Assembly: GCF_900111235.1 (NCBI RefSeq)
Contig: NZ_FOJI01000016.1
Span: 21,854-85,853, forward strand
Direction: 5' to 3'
Source of the DNA: [Clostridium] fimetarium
GTDB lineage: Bacteria; Bacillota; Clostridia; Lachnospirales; Lachnospiraceae
DNA: 64,000 nt
Part shown: positions 25,750 through 34,853 of the stretch, one piece after another
How positions within the stretch are numbered: the stretch's first letter is position 1
Layout of the letters: each line of letters starts with the position of its first letter
Program-made: the position numbers and the translations under genes
The notes under the pieces: model-generated
Told to the model about the DNA's origin: nothing
Databases searched by the model: none
Seen by the model: only the letters and a program-made list of their open reading frames with translations

Positions 25750-26020
25750 TTCGCCCGGGCGACCGCCTCCGGCGGTACGCCAACTTTCATCCGTCAGCCA
25801 CAAAGCAAACTTAGCCCCTAATCGCTACTAATGCAGTACGTTGCATCAACGCGCAGACACGGGGGCCATCTAGTTATGCTAAGTACGTAGTTTAACGGAC
25901 ACGGCTGCAAATATGTGTGCAGCCAGCCGACACCGCAGGTGTCAGGCTGAGTCGCATACATATTTGCAGCCGTGTCCGTTAATCGAAGTATGTGCATAAC
26001 TAGATGGCCCCCATGTCGTC
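25750..26020. repeat. GC-rich palindromic element with a 153-nt giant hairpin
   Basis: A block that is visibly GC-richer than its surroundings. It holds small palindromes (CGCCCGGGCG; ACCGCC-TCC-GGCGGT) and then a giant inverted repeat at 25861-26013. Its outer arm is 19 bp and perfect (25861-25879 with 25994-26012), the middle arm is 24 bp and perfect (25893-25916 with 25958-25981), and the apical stem is GACACC-GCA-GGTGTC, extended by AGCC/GGCT. No plausible reading frame. It lies between ilvA and the radical SAM gene; either a mobile palindrome or a structured RNA would fit. Confidence 0.85.
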
Positions 26021-26032
26021 CGTCCCACCAAC

Positions 26033-27244
26033 CTACAAATTAGTCTTCACAATCCGTGGACGAAGCCCATTTTCTTCTAGCTTTTCAACAATTTCATTTT
26101 TATGTTCATGACCAAATGCCTCAAGCGTAATTCTAAGCTCAACTGCAGCATTTCTATTGATGCTTACAAACTGATTGTGTTCAAGTTTTACAACATTGCC
26201 TTTTGCTTTTGCAATAATATCAGCAACACGAACAAGTTCACCTGGTTTATCTGGAAGAAGAACGGAAACTGTGAAGATTCTATCTCTTTGAATCAGACCA
26301 TGCTGAACGATTGATGACATTGTAATAACATCCATGTTCCCACCACTAAGGATAGAAACAATCTTTTTATCTTTCACTTCAAGATGTTTGATAGCAGCTA
26401 CGGTCAAAAGTCCTGAGTTTTCTACAATCATTTTATGATTTTCTACCATATCGAGGAAAGCAACAATTAACTCTTCATCTTCAATTGTTATGATATCATC
26501 TAAGTTTTGTTGGAGGTATGGAAATAACTTCTTACCTGGAGTTTGAACAGCAGTACCATCTGCAATTGTACAAACATTTTGTAAAGTTACAACTTCACCA
26601 GCGTTAAGTGATTCCTGTAGACAATTAGCGCCGGCAGGTTCAACACCGATTACTTTTATGTGAGGATTGAGAAGCTTTGCAAGTACAGAAACACCTGTTG
26701 CTAATCCGCCGCCACCAACTGGTACTAATATGTAATCAACTGTAGGTAATTCATTAATAATCTCCATTGCAATTGAACCTTGACCAGTTGCAACATCCAA
26801 ATCATCAAATGGATGAATAAATGTAAGTCCTTTTTCTTTCGCAAGTGATAACGCATATTCACATGATTCATCATATACATTTCCGTATAATATAACCTCA
26901 GCACCATAACTCTTAGTTCTGTTTACCTTGATTAGTGGAGTTGTAGTTGGCATAACGATGATAGCTTTCGCGCCATAGATTTTGGCTGCATAGGCTACAC
27001 CTTGTGCGTGATTCCCAGCAGATGCTGTAATTAATCCTTTTGCACGTTCTTCATCTGTAAGTGTACTGATTTTGTAATAAGCGCCTCTTACCTTATAAGC
27101 CCCTGTATATTGCATGTTTTCCGGCTTGAAATAAATACTATTTCCGCTTTGTGCACTAAAATATTCACTGTAGACAAGATTCGTCTGGAGTGTAACCTCT
27201 TTTACTTTTTCTGCAGCCTCTTCAAATTTTTTTAAAGTTAACAT
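26033..27244 (-). CDS. ilvA: Threonine ammonia-lyase (catabolic/biosynthetic serine-threonine deaminase)
   Basis: 403 residues, a PLP enzyme deaminating threonine to 2-oxobutanoate. The PLP lysine is in TGAYKVRGAYYK near residue 48. SAGNHAQGVA near 75 and VPVGGGGLATG near 175 are cofactor-binding segments. A single C-terminal ACT domain (from about 325, FTVSVLLPDKPGEL) suggests the short allosteric type. AGGAAGG precedes the ATG. It lies in the accessory stretch between ftsY and ylxM. Confidence 0.95.
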   Translation of the reverse strand: MLTLKKFEEAAEKVKEVTLQTNLVYSEYFSAQSGNSIYFKPENMQYTGAYKVRGAYYKISTLTDEERAKGLITASAGNHAQGVAYAAKIYGAKAIIVMPTTTPLIKVNRTKSYGAEVILYGNVYDESCEYALSLAKEKGLTFIHPFDDLDVATGQGSIAMEIINELPTVDYILVPVGGGGLATGVSVLAKLLNPHIKVIGVEPAGANCLQESLNAGEVVTLQNVCTIADGTAVQTPGKKLFPYLQQNLDDIITIEDEELIVAFLDMVENHKMIVENSGLLTVAAIKHLEVKDKKIVSILSGGNMDVITMSSIVQHGLIQRDRIFTVSVLLPDKPGELVRVADIIAKAKGNVVKLEHNQFVSINRNAAVELRITLEAFGHEHKNEIVEKLEENGLRPRIVKTNL

Positions 27245-27357
27245 CCTAGATCTTCCTTCCTATTTGTAAGCAAATTGCTTGTTTTGTGATTTCTTTATGA
27301 TAAAGCTATATCTAAGTTTATACTTCGATAGATACATAAACTATATTGTATTTACAG

Positions 27358-28374
27358 CTATTCTTCGTTTGATGCATCAAATAATGCATTTACAAAATCG
27401 TTTGAATTAAACTTTTGTAAGTCTTCCACTTTTTCGCCAACACCAATGTATTTAACGGGGATTCCGTATTCTGCTTGAATTGCAATAGCAATACCGCCCT
27501 TTGCAGTTCCATCCATCTTCGTTAGAATGATTCCAGTAATATTCGTTACTTCCTTGAATTCCTTAAGCTGAGACAATGCATTTTGACCAGTTGTACCATC
27601 AAGCACAATTAGATTTTCTCTGTATGCATCAGAATACTCTCTTTCAATTACTCTGTCAATCTTTCCTAATTCGGCCATAAGATTCTTTTTATTATGAAGT
27701 CTTCCGGCTGTATCACATATAAGAACATCGGTTTTTCGGGCTTTTGCAGCGGCGATTGCATCAAATATAACCGCAGCTGGGTCAGACCCTTCATGCTGTG
27801 CAATGATCTCTGAATTCGTTCTGTGGGCCCATTCAGTTAACTGCTCAATTGCAGCAGCTCTAAACGTATCTGCAGCTGCCATAAGCACTTTTTTGTTTTG
27901 TGATTTCAAAAGTCCAGCTAATTTACCAACAGAAGTCGTTTTACCAACACCATTCACGCCAATCAACATAACGATTGATTTTTGATTTTCAAATTCGTAA
28001 GCATTTTCACCTAGATCCATACGCTCTTTGATACTCTCAATTAGGAGTGACTTGCATTCTTTGGGATCTTTGATTTTATTTGTTTTCACTTTTTCTTTTA
28101 AATCTTGAATGATAGCCATTGTTGCATGAACGCCAAGATCGCCCATAATAAGCGTTTCTTCAAGTTCTTCATAAAAGTCATCATCGATAGTTGTAAATGC
28201 ACTAAAAATATTATCTATTCCGGAAACAATGTTATTTCTGGTTTTTGAAAGCCCTTCTTTTAATTTTGTGAAGAAGCCTTTTTTAACTGGTTTTTGATCG
28301 ATTTCGCTACTGATATCTTTAAAGTTACTATCACTAGTATCACTATCACTAGAACTACTCAAATCTTCAAGCAT
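27358..28374 (-). CDS. ftsY: Signal recognition particle receptor FtsY
   Basis: 338 residues. A Ser/Asp-rich N-terminus is followed by the N domain and the SRP-type G domain with GVNGVGKTTS (near 143), DTAGR and TKMDGTAKGG. It targets SRP-ribosome complexes to the membrane. The ATG is six bases after GGAGG; the first ATG of the frame overlaps the ribosome site. It follows smc in the conserved rnc-smc-ftsY run. Confidence 0.97.
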   Translation of the reverse strand: MLEDLSSSSDSDTSDSNFKDISSEIDQKPVKKGFFTKLKEGLSKTRNNIVSGIDNIFSAFTTIDDDFYEELEETLIMGDLGVHATMAIIQDLKEKVKTNKIKDPKECKSLLIESIKERMDLGENAYEFENQKSIVMLIGVNGVGKTTSVGKLAGLLKSQNKKVLMAAADTFRAAAIEQLTEWAHRTNSEIIAQHEGSDPAAVIFDAIAAAKARKTDVLICDTAGRLHNKKNLMAELGKIDRVIEREYSDAYRENLIVLDGTTGQNALSQLKEFKEVTNITGIILTKMDGTAKGGIAIAIQAEYGIPVKYIGVGEKVEDLQKFNSNDFVNALFDASNEE

Positions 28375-28444
28375 TTTCATCCTCCGATATAAATTATGTG
28401 ATTTATATATAAATATATATATGTATTTAAATTAGTCTCTAATA

Positions 28445-31400
28445 TTAGTCTTTCTTTGAATCAGCCTTATCTAAATCATCTACGATCAGATCAACTGATA
28501 CTAAGGTTGAGATACCCTTTTCCTGCATTGTAATACCATAAAGCCTATCTGCAGCGGCCATTGTACCACGTCTATGAGTGATAACAATAAATTGCGTATG
28601 TTTCGTAAGCTTATGTAAATAATTGGCATAACGAGCAACATTTGAGTCATCCAGAGCGGCTTCAATTTCATCTAATAGACAAAATGGTGAAGGCTTTAAG
28701 TTTTGGATTGCAAATAATAATGAAATTGCTGTAAGCGATTTTTCACCACCAGACAACTGCATCATATTTTGGAGCTTTTTCCCAGGCGGTTGAGAAACAA
28801 TTGTTATTCCTGCCTCAAGGATATCTTCTCCTTCAACGAGCTCGATAGTACCACGTCCACCACCAAATAACTCCTTAAACACTTTATCAAATTCATCTTT
28901 GATTTCATTGAATTTGGATTCAAACTGAATTCTCATTCCAGTATCAAGTTCTTCAATGATTTTAAGTAGTGTATTCTCTGCTTCAACCAAGTCATCTTGT
29001 TGCTTTTTCAAGAACTCATAACGCTCTGAAACATTTTTATACTCTTCAATCGAGTTGACATTCACATCACCTAATGATTTGATCGTATTTTTTAACTGAT
29101 TAATCATCTTTTTAATTTCACTTAAATCGGTAAGGTTTTCATCACGCAACTTAGCAGCTAAACTAAATGTGATTTCATACTCGTTCCACATATAATCAAT
29201 TTGAAATTCATAAGTTTCATCCAGCTTTTCTTTTTGTGAATTCAATCTAAAACACTCTTTATCCAAATTGCTGATTTGTTGACTAAGAGTCTCTCGCTTA
29301 TCAAAAAATGCCTTGTGGCTGTTTTGAACCTTGTCTCGTTGTGTTTTAAATAAAATGGTTTTCTCTATACATTCGGTTATTTGCTTTTGGGCATCATTGA
29401 TCGTTAGTTGAATAGTCTCTATTGATTTATTCTTTTCTGTGATTTCATTTCCAGTTTCACCCATTCGACTCTGGAGTTCTGTAATTTCATCATGTAATTC
29501 CATAATTTCTAAATCTATACGATTCATATTTTCTTGAACAAATGAATTTTTCTGCGCCAATTCTGAATATTCAATATGAATTGCTTCGACGCTGGAGCTA
29601 TGTTTTGACTCATTCGATTTTTCTAACTCTAATTGTGCTGATAAATCATTAATTGTAAATTCAGTATCACTCGTCTTAGAGTCCAACGCTTGCATATCAT
29701 TATTTACAGCTAGCAGATTACCGTTGATCTCTTCGTTTTGTCGATCGATTTCTGCTACTTCGTTTGCGCTATCACTATAAGATGCTATTATTTCATCTTT
29801 TTTTATAATAGCCTGCTTATAGTTCATTTCAATTGTGTTTTTGCTCAATTGCTTTTCTCTAAGTCGTTTGTTGTTAATATCTAGTTGTTCTCTAATTTCA
29901 GAAACAGTTTTTTTGTTGTCAGCAAGAATCGCTTTCTGCTCTTCAATGGACTTTGTTATCGCTACAACACTTACCTTTAATTCTTCAATTTCACGGCGAC
30001 GTCCAAGTAAATTACTTGAGTTTTTAAATGCACCACCAGTCATTGAACCACCTGGATTAAGTTGCTCGCCTTCTAACGTAACAATTTTAAGCGAATATTT
30101 GTATTTTTTAGCAATCATTAAAGCGTTATTAATATTGTCAACTACAAGGACTCTACCAAGTAGGTATTTTGCAAGATTTTCATATTCAAATGATACTTTT
30201 ACCAGATTGCTTGCGATGCCAATAACGCCAGGTTCCTTAATGCAAGCATCCTTTTCTAAAGTGTTTTTATTCGAAATAGAAGCCAATGGTAAAAAAGTAG
30301 CTCGTCCAAATTTGTTGACTTTCAAATATTCAATTAGGTTTTTAGCCGTTTGTTCATTATCTGTAACAATATTTTGAATTGTACCACCAAGTGCAGTTTC
30401 TATAGCAACTTCATACTTTTTCTCAACTTTAACGATATCTGCAATAACACCTAGTATACCTGGTTTTGAAGATTTTAATTCCATAATCTTTCGAATACTA
30501 TTACCGTATCCATCATATCGCTCTGTAATATTTCTTAAAGATTCAAGTGTAGATAAGTCTTTGTGATACTGCTGTTGTTTCTTATCAATCGTAGCAAGTA
30601 ATTCAGTTATTTCAGACTTAATTTGAATTACTTTATCATCATAGTCTTTTATAATAACAGTTAGATCTTTTATATCATTATTAACTTGATTCAAATCATT
30701 AATTAAATCTTTGATTATAATGTTTTGACTGCCTTCTTCACTCTTGCCAGTAATAATTTTGCTATTTAGTTCAGATTTTCGAATATTAATCTGCTCAAGC
30801 ATAGTCTGATAGCGTTGGTTTTTGGCTTTAACAGAAGATTTTTCATTCAGAATCTCGAAGATTTCATCTTTATTACTTTCAATATTCTTCGTTAGTTCTT
30901 CAATCGTTGCAACAATCGTGTTTCGAAAACGATTCGCGGTATCTTCTTTTTCGTTTATTTCCTGCAATTTTTTTGTGATTTCAGCTTTTTCTTCAGTGAA
31001 TTTCTGATTGTTTTCTATACGTTTTGCAATATCATCATTGATTGAGGAAATTCGTTCACTAAAATGTTTGTCGTTGACCTGAATTGTTTTGATTTGCTCA
31101 TTTAAGACATTAATCTGGCCTTCTAGACGGCCTTTCGCTAATTCTGAATCAGACTGAAGTGATGCTGTCGTTTCAATATCATTATTAATCTGAGACAACT
31201 GTAATTCAGCTTGCTCATATTCGGATTTCGTGTTTTCATAAGATGAATTAGCACTGTTAAGATCAGTGTTTGCAATTTCAAGCTTAATATTTAATTCAGC
31301 TAATACTGTTTTAATTCGATCAGATTCTAATAAAAATGAATTTACATCATATACTTTAAGATTATCTTTTAATTTCAGATATTCTCTGGCCTTTTCAGAC

Positions 31401-32023
31401 TGCTTTTCAAGTGGACCTACTTGTTTTTCAAGTTCCATAAAAATATCGTTCACACGTACTAAATTCGCTTTTTCATTTTCCAGCTTCTTTTGTGCGGTTT
31501 CTTTTCTTCGCTTAAACTTAACAATACCAGCTGCTTCGTCAAATAATTCCCGACGTTCATCTGGTTTACCACTTAAAATCTTATCTATCTGACCCTGTCC
31601 AATAATGGAATAACCTTCTTTACCAATACCTGTATCATAGAATAGTTCATTGATATCTTTCAATCTACAGTTATGACCATTCAGTAAATATTCACTCTCG
31701 CCTGAACGAAACACGCGTCGTGTAACAATAACCTCATCATATTCAACTTGAAGTGCATGATCAGAATTATCTAGTGTAATTGATACATAAGCATATCCAA
31801 CGGGTTTCCTTGTTTCCGTTCCTGCAAAGATAATATCTTCCATCTTAGAACCACGAAGCTGCTTTGCACTCTGTTCACCAAGTACCCATCTAACCGCATC
31901 CGCAACATTACTCTTGCCGCTTCCATTCGGACCTACAATCCCTGTGATACCATTGTGAAAATCGAATATAATCTTGTTGGCAAATGACTTAAAGCCCTGT
32001 ACTTCTATACTTTTTAAATACAT
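28445..32023 (-). CDS. smc: Chromosome segregation protein SMC
   Basis: 1192 residues. Walker A GPNGSGKSN at residue 32, long coiled coils, a hinge around 520-640 (GILGVIADIVKV; GGSMTGGAFKNS), the ABC signature LSGGEKSL near 1097 and Walker B LLDEIEAALDD. Full length without gaps. SMC forms condensin with ScpA/ScpB, which are not in this window. Operon with rnc and ftsY. Confidence 0.98.
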   Translation of the reverse strand: MYLKSIEVQGFKSFANKIIFDFHNGITGIVGPNGSGKSNVADAVRWVLGEQSAKQLRGSKMEDIIFAGTETRKPVGYAYVSITLDNSDHALQVEYDEVIVTRRVFRSGESEYLLNGHNCRLKDINELFYDTGIGKEGYSIIGQGQIDKILSGKPDERRELFDEAAGIVKFKRRKETAQKKLENEKANLVRVNDIFMELEKQVGPLEKQSEKAREYLKLKDNLKVYDVNSFLLESDRIKTVLAELNIKLEIANTDLNSANSSYENTKSEYEQAELQLSQINNDIETTASLQSDSELAKGRLEGQINVLNEQIKTIQVNDKHFSERISSINDDIAKRIENNQKFTEEKAEITKKLQEINEKEDTANRFRNTIVATIEELTKNIESNKDEIFEILNEKSSVKAKNQRYQTMLEQINIRKSELNSKIITGKSEEGSQNIIIKDLINDLNQVNNDIKDLTVIIKDYDDKVIQIKSEITELLATIDKKQQQYHKDLSTLESLRNITERYDGYGNSIRKIMELKSSKPGILGVIADIVKVEKKYEVAIETALGGTIQNIVTDNEQTAKNLIEYLKVNKFGRATFLPLASISNKNTLEKDACIKEPGVIGIASNLVKVSFEYENLAKYLLGRVLVVDNINNALMIAKKYKYSLKIVTLEGEQLNPGGSMTGGAFKNSSNLLGRRREIEELKVSVVAITKSIEEQKAILADNKKTVSEIREQLDINNKRLREKQLSKNTIEMNYKQAIIKKDEIIASYSDSANEVAEIDRQNEEINGNLLAVNNDMQALDSKTSDTEFTINDLSAQLELEKSNESKHSSSVEAIHIEYSELAQKNSFVQENMNRIDLEIMELHDEITELQSRMGETGNEITEKNKSIETIQLTINDAQKQITECIEKTILFKTQRDKVQNSHKAFFDKRETLSQQISNLDKECFRLNSQKEKLDETYEFQIDYMWNEYEITFSLAAKLRDENLTDLSEIKKMINQLKNTIKSLGDVNVNSIEEYKNVSERYEFLKKQQDDLVEAENTLLKIIEELDTGMRIQFESKFNEIKDEFDKVFKELFGGGRGTIELVEGEDILEAGITIVSQPPGKKLQNMMQLSGGEKSLTAISLLFAIQNLKPSPFCLLDEIEAALDDSNVARYANYLHKLTKHTQFIVITHRRGTMAAADRLYGITMQEKGISTLVSVDLIVDDLDKADSKKD

Positions 32024-32047
32024 ATATATCTTGCTCCCATCTGCCGC

Positions 32048-32743
32048 TTAAATTGTATTTCCTTTAATTTTTAAAATCGTATTATAAGCTGCTTGTTGCT
32101 CAGCTGATTTTTTTGTCCTACCTGTACCAATTTCCATATCTTTACCATCTACCACTACAATAACTTCAAATGTTTTACTGTGATCCGGTCCACATTCTTT
32201 CAATAGCTTATATTCAACTTCACTATTTTTTGCTTGAACAATCTCCTGCAAGATAGTCTTGCTATCAAAAAAGAGTTTCTTATTCTCTAAATCATTTAAA
32301 ATGAATTTATGAATAAATTCTTTTGCATTAGCAAAACTACCATCTAAATATATTGCGCCTATTAGCGCTTCTAACGCATCAGAAGTGATTGAATCACGGT
32401 ATCTTCCACCAGTCAGGTCTTCACCTTTCCCTAACATAATATAATCCCTAAGATGAATCATTCTTGCACAATAAGCAAGAGTAGGCTCACATACAACACT
32501 GGCTCTAATTCTAGTGAGATCGCCCTCATCCAAATCGGGATTTTCTTTGAATAAATATTCGCTTGATGTAAGTTCTAATACTGCATCACCAAGAAATTCT
32601 AGTCGTTCATTATCTTTAAACTTATTGCTTTTCTTCTCATTCGCATAAGAACTATGCGTTAGTGCATTTCTTAGCATCGTTATGTCCTTGAATTGATATC
32701 CAATTAATTTCTGAAATCCATTTAAATCGATGTTATGTCTCAT
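32048..32743 (-). CDS. rnc: Ribonuclease III
   Basis: 231 residues. The catalytic signature NERLEFLGDAVLELT is near residue 42, a second acidic site is SDALEALIGAIYLD near 113, and a C-terminal dsRNA-binding domain runs from about 155. Cleaves double-stranded RNA. The ATG follows AAAGGAG; the 13 residues upstream in the longest frame read over the ribosome site. An 11-bp hairpin lies in its leader. Confidence 0.97.
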   Translation of the reverse strand: MRHNIDLNGFQKLIGYQFKDITMLRNALTHSSYANEKKSNKFKDNERLEFLGDAVLELTSSEYLFKENPDLDEGDLTRIRASVVCEPTLAYCARMIHLRDYIMLGKGEDLTGGRYRDSITSDALEALIGAIYLDGSFANAKEFIHKFILNDLENKKLFFDSKTILQEIVQAKNSEVEYKLLKECGPDHSKTFEVIVVVDGKDMEIGTGRTKKSAEQQAAYNTILKIKGNTI

Positions 32744-32811
32744 TATTTCTCCTTTCCTTTGGCTTGCTTTTGAAAGACACAAGCTTTCATATTTTTATAT
32801 CCAAACATGTC

Positions 32812-32848
32812 ATAAGACTGCCCAATATAATTATTATGGCAGTCTTAT
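32812..32848 (-). promoter_or_regulatory. Hairpin between acpP and rnc
   Basis: A perfect 11-bp stem (ATAAGACTGCC with GGCAGTCTTAT) with a 15-nt loop and no T-run, between the acpP stop and the rnc start. It may stabilise the acpP mRNA end or serve as a processing site. Confidence 0.55.
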
Positions 32849-32874
32849 AACACAGATTATATATTGGTTATATT

Positions 32875-33105
32875 CTAGTTCATAGCTGCTTTGATTTGAT
32901 CAACAGCGTCTCCAACGGTTACGATTTTTTCAGCTGCATCATTTGCAATTTCGATATCGAATTCTTCTTCCATACCCATAATAATTTGGAAAATATCTAA
33001 AGAATCAGCTCCCAAATCATCTACAAATGTAGTTTCTATCGAAATATCATCAGCCTCAACATTTAAAACTTCTGCAATAATTTTCTGTATTTTTTCAAAT
33101 TCCAT
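32875..33105 (-). CDS. acpP: Acyl carrier protein (fatty acid synthesis)
   Basis: 76 residues with GADSLDIFQIIMGMEEEF and the phosphopantetheine Ser near residue 36. Start behind GGAAGG; the longer frame is not supported. It follows plsX, linking the carrier to acyl-phosphate formation. Very acidic, as expected for housekeeping ACP. It differs from the cassette ACP at 1596. Confidence 0.96.
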   Translation of the reverse strand: MEFEKIQKIIAEVLNVEADDISIETTFVDDLGADSLDIFQIIMGMEEEFDIEIANDAAEKIVTVGDAVDQIKAAMN

Positions 33106-33139
33106 AATTAATATTCCTTCCTTCATATCAAACTGAGTT

Positions 33140-34210
33140 TTATTCTTCCTTACTAGTTGCTTCATTACTAGTTACTTCTTTATTAAGTACTTCTTTTTTT
33201 ACGATGTCTTTACCGATTATTTCTTTGATTATTTCATTAATCTTATGTTCTTTAAATTTTTGGCATTGTAAAATCGAGTTGCAAACTTCCTTCGCTTTTG
33301 AACTACCATGTGTTTTGATTACTAAGCCATTCAATCCAATCAGTGGTGCTCCGCCATACTCACTTGCATCAAAAGATTTCAGTGTCTTTTTAAGTGCTGG
33401 TTTAACTAATAATGCACCAATTTTACTTCTAAATGATGACATCATTCCTTCTTTTATCTTGCCAATCAGCGTTGCTCCAAGGCCTTCGTAGAGTTTCAAA
33501 ATAACATTGCCAACAAATGCTTCACAAACAATAACATCTGCATATCCGTTCGGAATGTCTCTTGCTTCAATGCTTCCAATAAAATTAATATCGCTGCACG
33601 CTTTTAGTAATGGAAAAGTTTCTTTTACAAGTTGATTTCCTTTTTCTTCTTCAGCTCCAATATTAACAATGGCAACAGTCGGGTTCTTAATACCCATTAC
33701 ATTCTCCATATATATTGAACCCATTTTAGCAAATTGAACCAAATGAGATGGTCTTGCATCCACATTTGCACCACAATCAACTAAAAGTGAAACACCGTCT
33801 TTGGTAGGAATTAATGGTGCTAGAGGAGGTCTTTCTACGCCTTTGATTCGCCCGACAATCAACTGTCCACCAACAAGTATTGCCCCAGAACTACCAGCTG
33901 ATACAAATGCATCTGCAGTTTTGTCTTTTACCAAATTAAGTGCGACAACTAATGAAGATTCTTTCTTCTTCCTTATTGCCATAACTGGTGGCTCACAAGT
34001 TTCAATTATGTCAGGTGCATGTACAATTTCAATTTGATCTTTATTAAAGTTATAGTTAAGAAGTTCCTTCTTTATGACATCTTCTTTACCAACAAGAATA
34101 ACTTTAATGTTCTCTTTTGCATTTACCGCATCAATTGCTCCATGTATGATTTCGACTGGAGCATTATCACCACCCATGGCATCAACGGCAACTATTACTA
34201 TTTCGCCCAT
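33140..34210 (-). CDS. plsX: Phosphate acyltransferase PlsX
   Basis: 356 residues. Converts acyl-ACP to acyl-phosphate for PlsY. The N-terminal VAVDAMGGDNAP, SAGSSGAI and DCGANVDARP segments are family-typical. The last 20 residues (KKEVLNKEVTSNEATSKEE) are a repetitive acidic tail encoded by near-repeats of an ACTAGT-containing unit and are outside the family core. Strong AGGAGG site. Confidence 0.96.
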   Translation of the reverse strand: MGEIVIVAVDAMGGDNAPVEIIHGAIDAVNAKENIKVILVGKEDVIKKELLNYNFNKDQIEIVHAPDIIETCEPPVMAIRKKKESSLVVALNLVKDKTADAFVSAGSSGAILVGGQLIVGRIKGVERPPLAPLIPTKDGVSLLVDCGANVDARPSHLVQFAKMGSIYMENVMGIKNPTVAIVNIGAEEEKGNQLVKETFPLLKACSDINFIGSIEARDIPNGYADVIVCEAFVGNVILKLYEGLGATLIGKIKEGMMSSFRSKIGALLVKPALKKTLKSFDASEYGGAPLIGLNGLVIKTHGSSKAKEVCNSILQCQKFKEHKINEIIKEIIGKDIVKKEVLNKEVTSNEATSKEE

Positions 34211-34238
34211 TATTTACCTCCTAGACGTTTCTTCTAAT

Positions 34239-34267
34239 AATATACTAGATATCCTAACTAAAATCAA
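34239..34267 (-). promoter_or_regulatory. Promoter of plsX-acpP
   Basis: Minus-strand TTGATT, a 17-nt spacer and TATATT, about 30 nt before the plsX start codon. Repeat copy 1 begins a few bases upstream of the -35 box. Confidence 0.65.
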
Positions 34268-34273
34268 GAGGAA

Positions 34274-34354
34274 ATATAATCATGAATTTTACTTGCCTTT
34301 CCTTCGAGCTACTTCGTATCCCTCAGCCGGTCTGCGTAAAATGCATGATTATAT
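34274..34354. repeat. Palindromic repeat, copy 1 (short form)
   Basis: Arms 34274-34292 and 34336-34354 are complementary at 18 of 19 positions. The core begins ACTTGCCTTTCCTTC and ends CAGCCGGTCTGCGT, shared with copy 2, but lacks the central part. Lies just upstream of the plsX promoter. Confidence 0.85.
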
Positions 34355-34355
34355 T

Positions 34356-34387
34356 GGGGGGGGGAGAAAAGCAAAGGAGGGGGGGGG
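34356..34387. repeat. Two G9 tracts between repeat copies 1 and 2
   Basis: G9 at 34356-34364 and G9 at 34379-34387, separated by 14 nt. Such runs are very unusual in this AT-rich sequence and are prone to slippage. Confidence 0.9.
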
Positions 34388-34391
34388 TAGA

Positions 34392-34573
34392 ATGAATATT
34401 CATTTATACGGATACGATTTGACTTGCCTTTCCTTCAAGCAGTATGTTTTTTACGAGCCTCAGAGATGATGAAAACTCTCACTTCGTTCGATTTTCATCT
34501 GAGTCTTGACAAAACATGAGCACTGCTTTCAGCCGGTCTGCGTCAGATCGTATCCGTATAAATGAATATTCAT
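34392..34573. repeat. Palindromic repeat, copy 2 (full form)
   Basis: Arms 34392-34418 and 34547-34573 are perfectly complementary over 27 bp, and 32 bp counting one G-T pair. The core of about 118 nt contains internal stems: AAGCAGT/ACTGCTT, ATGTTTT/AAAACAT, CTCAGA/TCTGAG and TGAAAA/TTTTCA. The whole element can fold into one long rod. Its core matches copy 3 closely, but its arms do not. Confidence 0.9.
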
Positions 34574-34853
34574 GGTTACATGTTGAGTGGGGGCGTAAAG
34601 TGCAAAAGAAGCGGGGCTGAGTTTTTGGATTTTCTACTGTTTTCATATGTTAATTTCACAATATTCAGGTAACAAACATAGAACAGACATAGAACAGACT
34701 ACTCAATTTTGACTAGCCGGTTCTATGTCTGCTTTGTTTACTATGTTTACTATGTTTACTATGTTTGCTTTTTGTGATTCGGTGGTTGATATATACGTTG
34801 TTTGAGAAGGTGTTGCGCATAATCATGTTATATTAAGTAAATTGGTTGCTTCT
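34574..34853. other. Intergenic region left of the MFS gene
   Basis: No gene seen. It contains a 12-bp inverted repeat (34684-34695 with 34720-34731) enclosing TTTTGACTAGCCGG, which resembles one end of the repeat family and may be a degenerate copy. It also has four near-tandem units of TGTTTACTA (about 34735-34766). Confidence 0.5.

Noticed and set aside
25629..25814. An open frame across the GC-rich block and radical SAM start.
   Set aside because: Antisense to the radical SAM gene, no ribosome site, composition like a shadow frame.
34239..34267. A possible FapR-type operator overlapping the plsX promoter.
   Set aside because: The halves TTAGTTAG and ATCTAGTA are not an inverted repeat and do not match the FapR site well enough.
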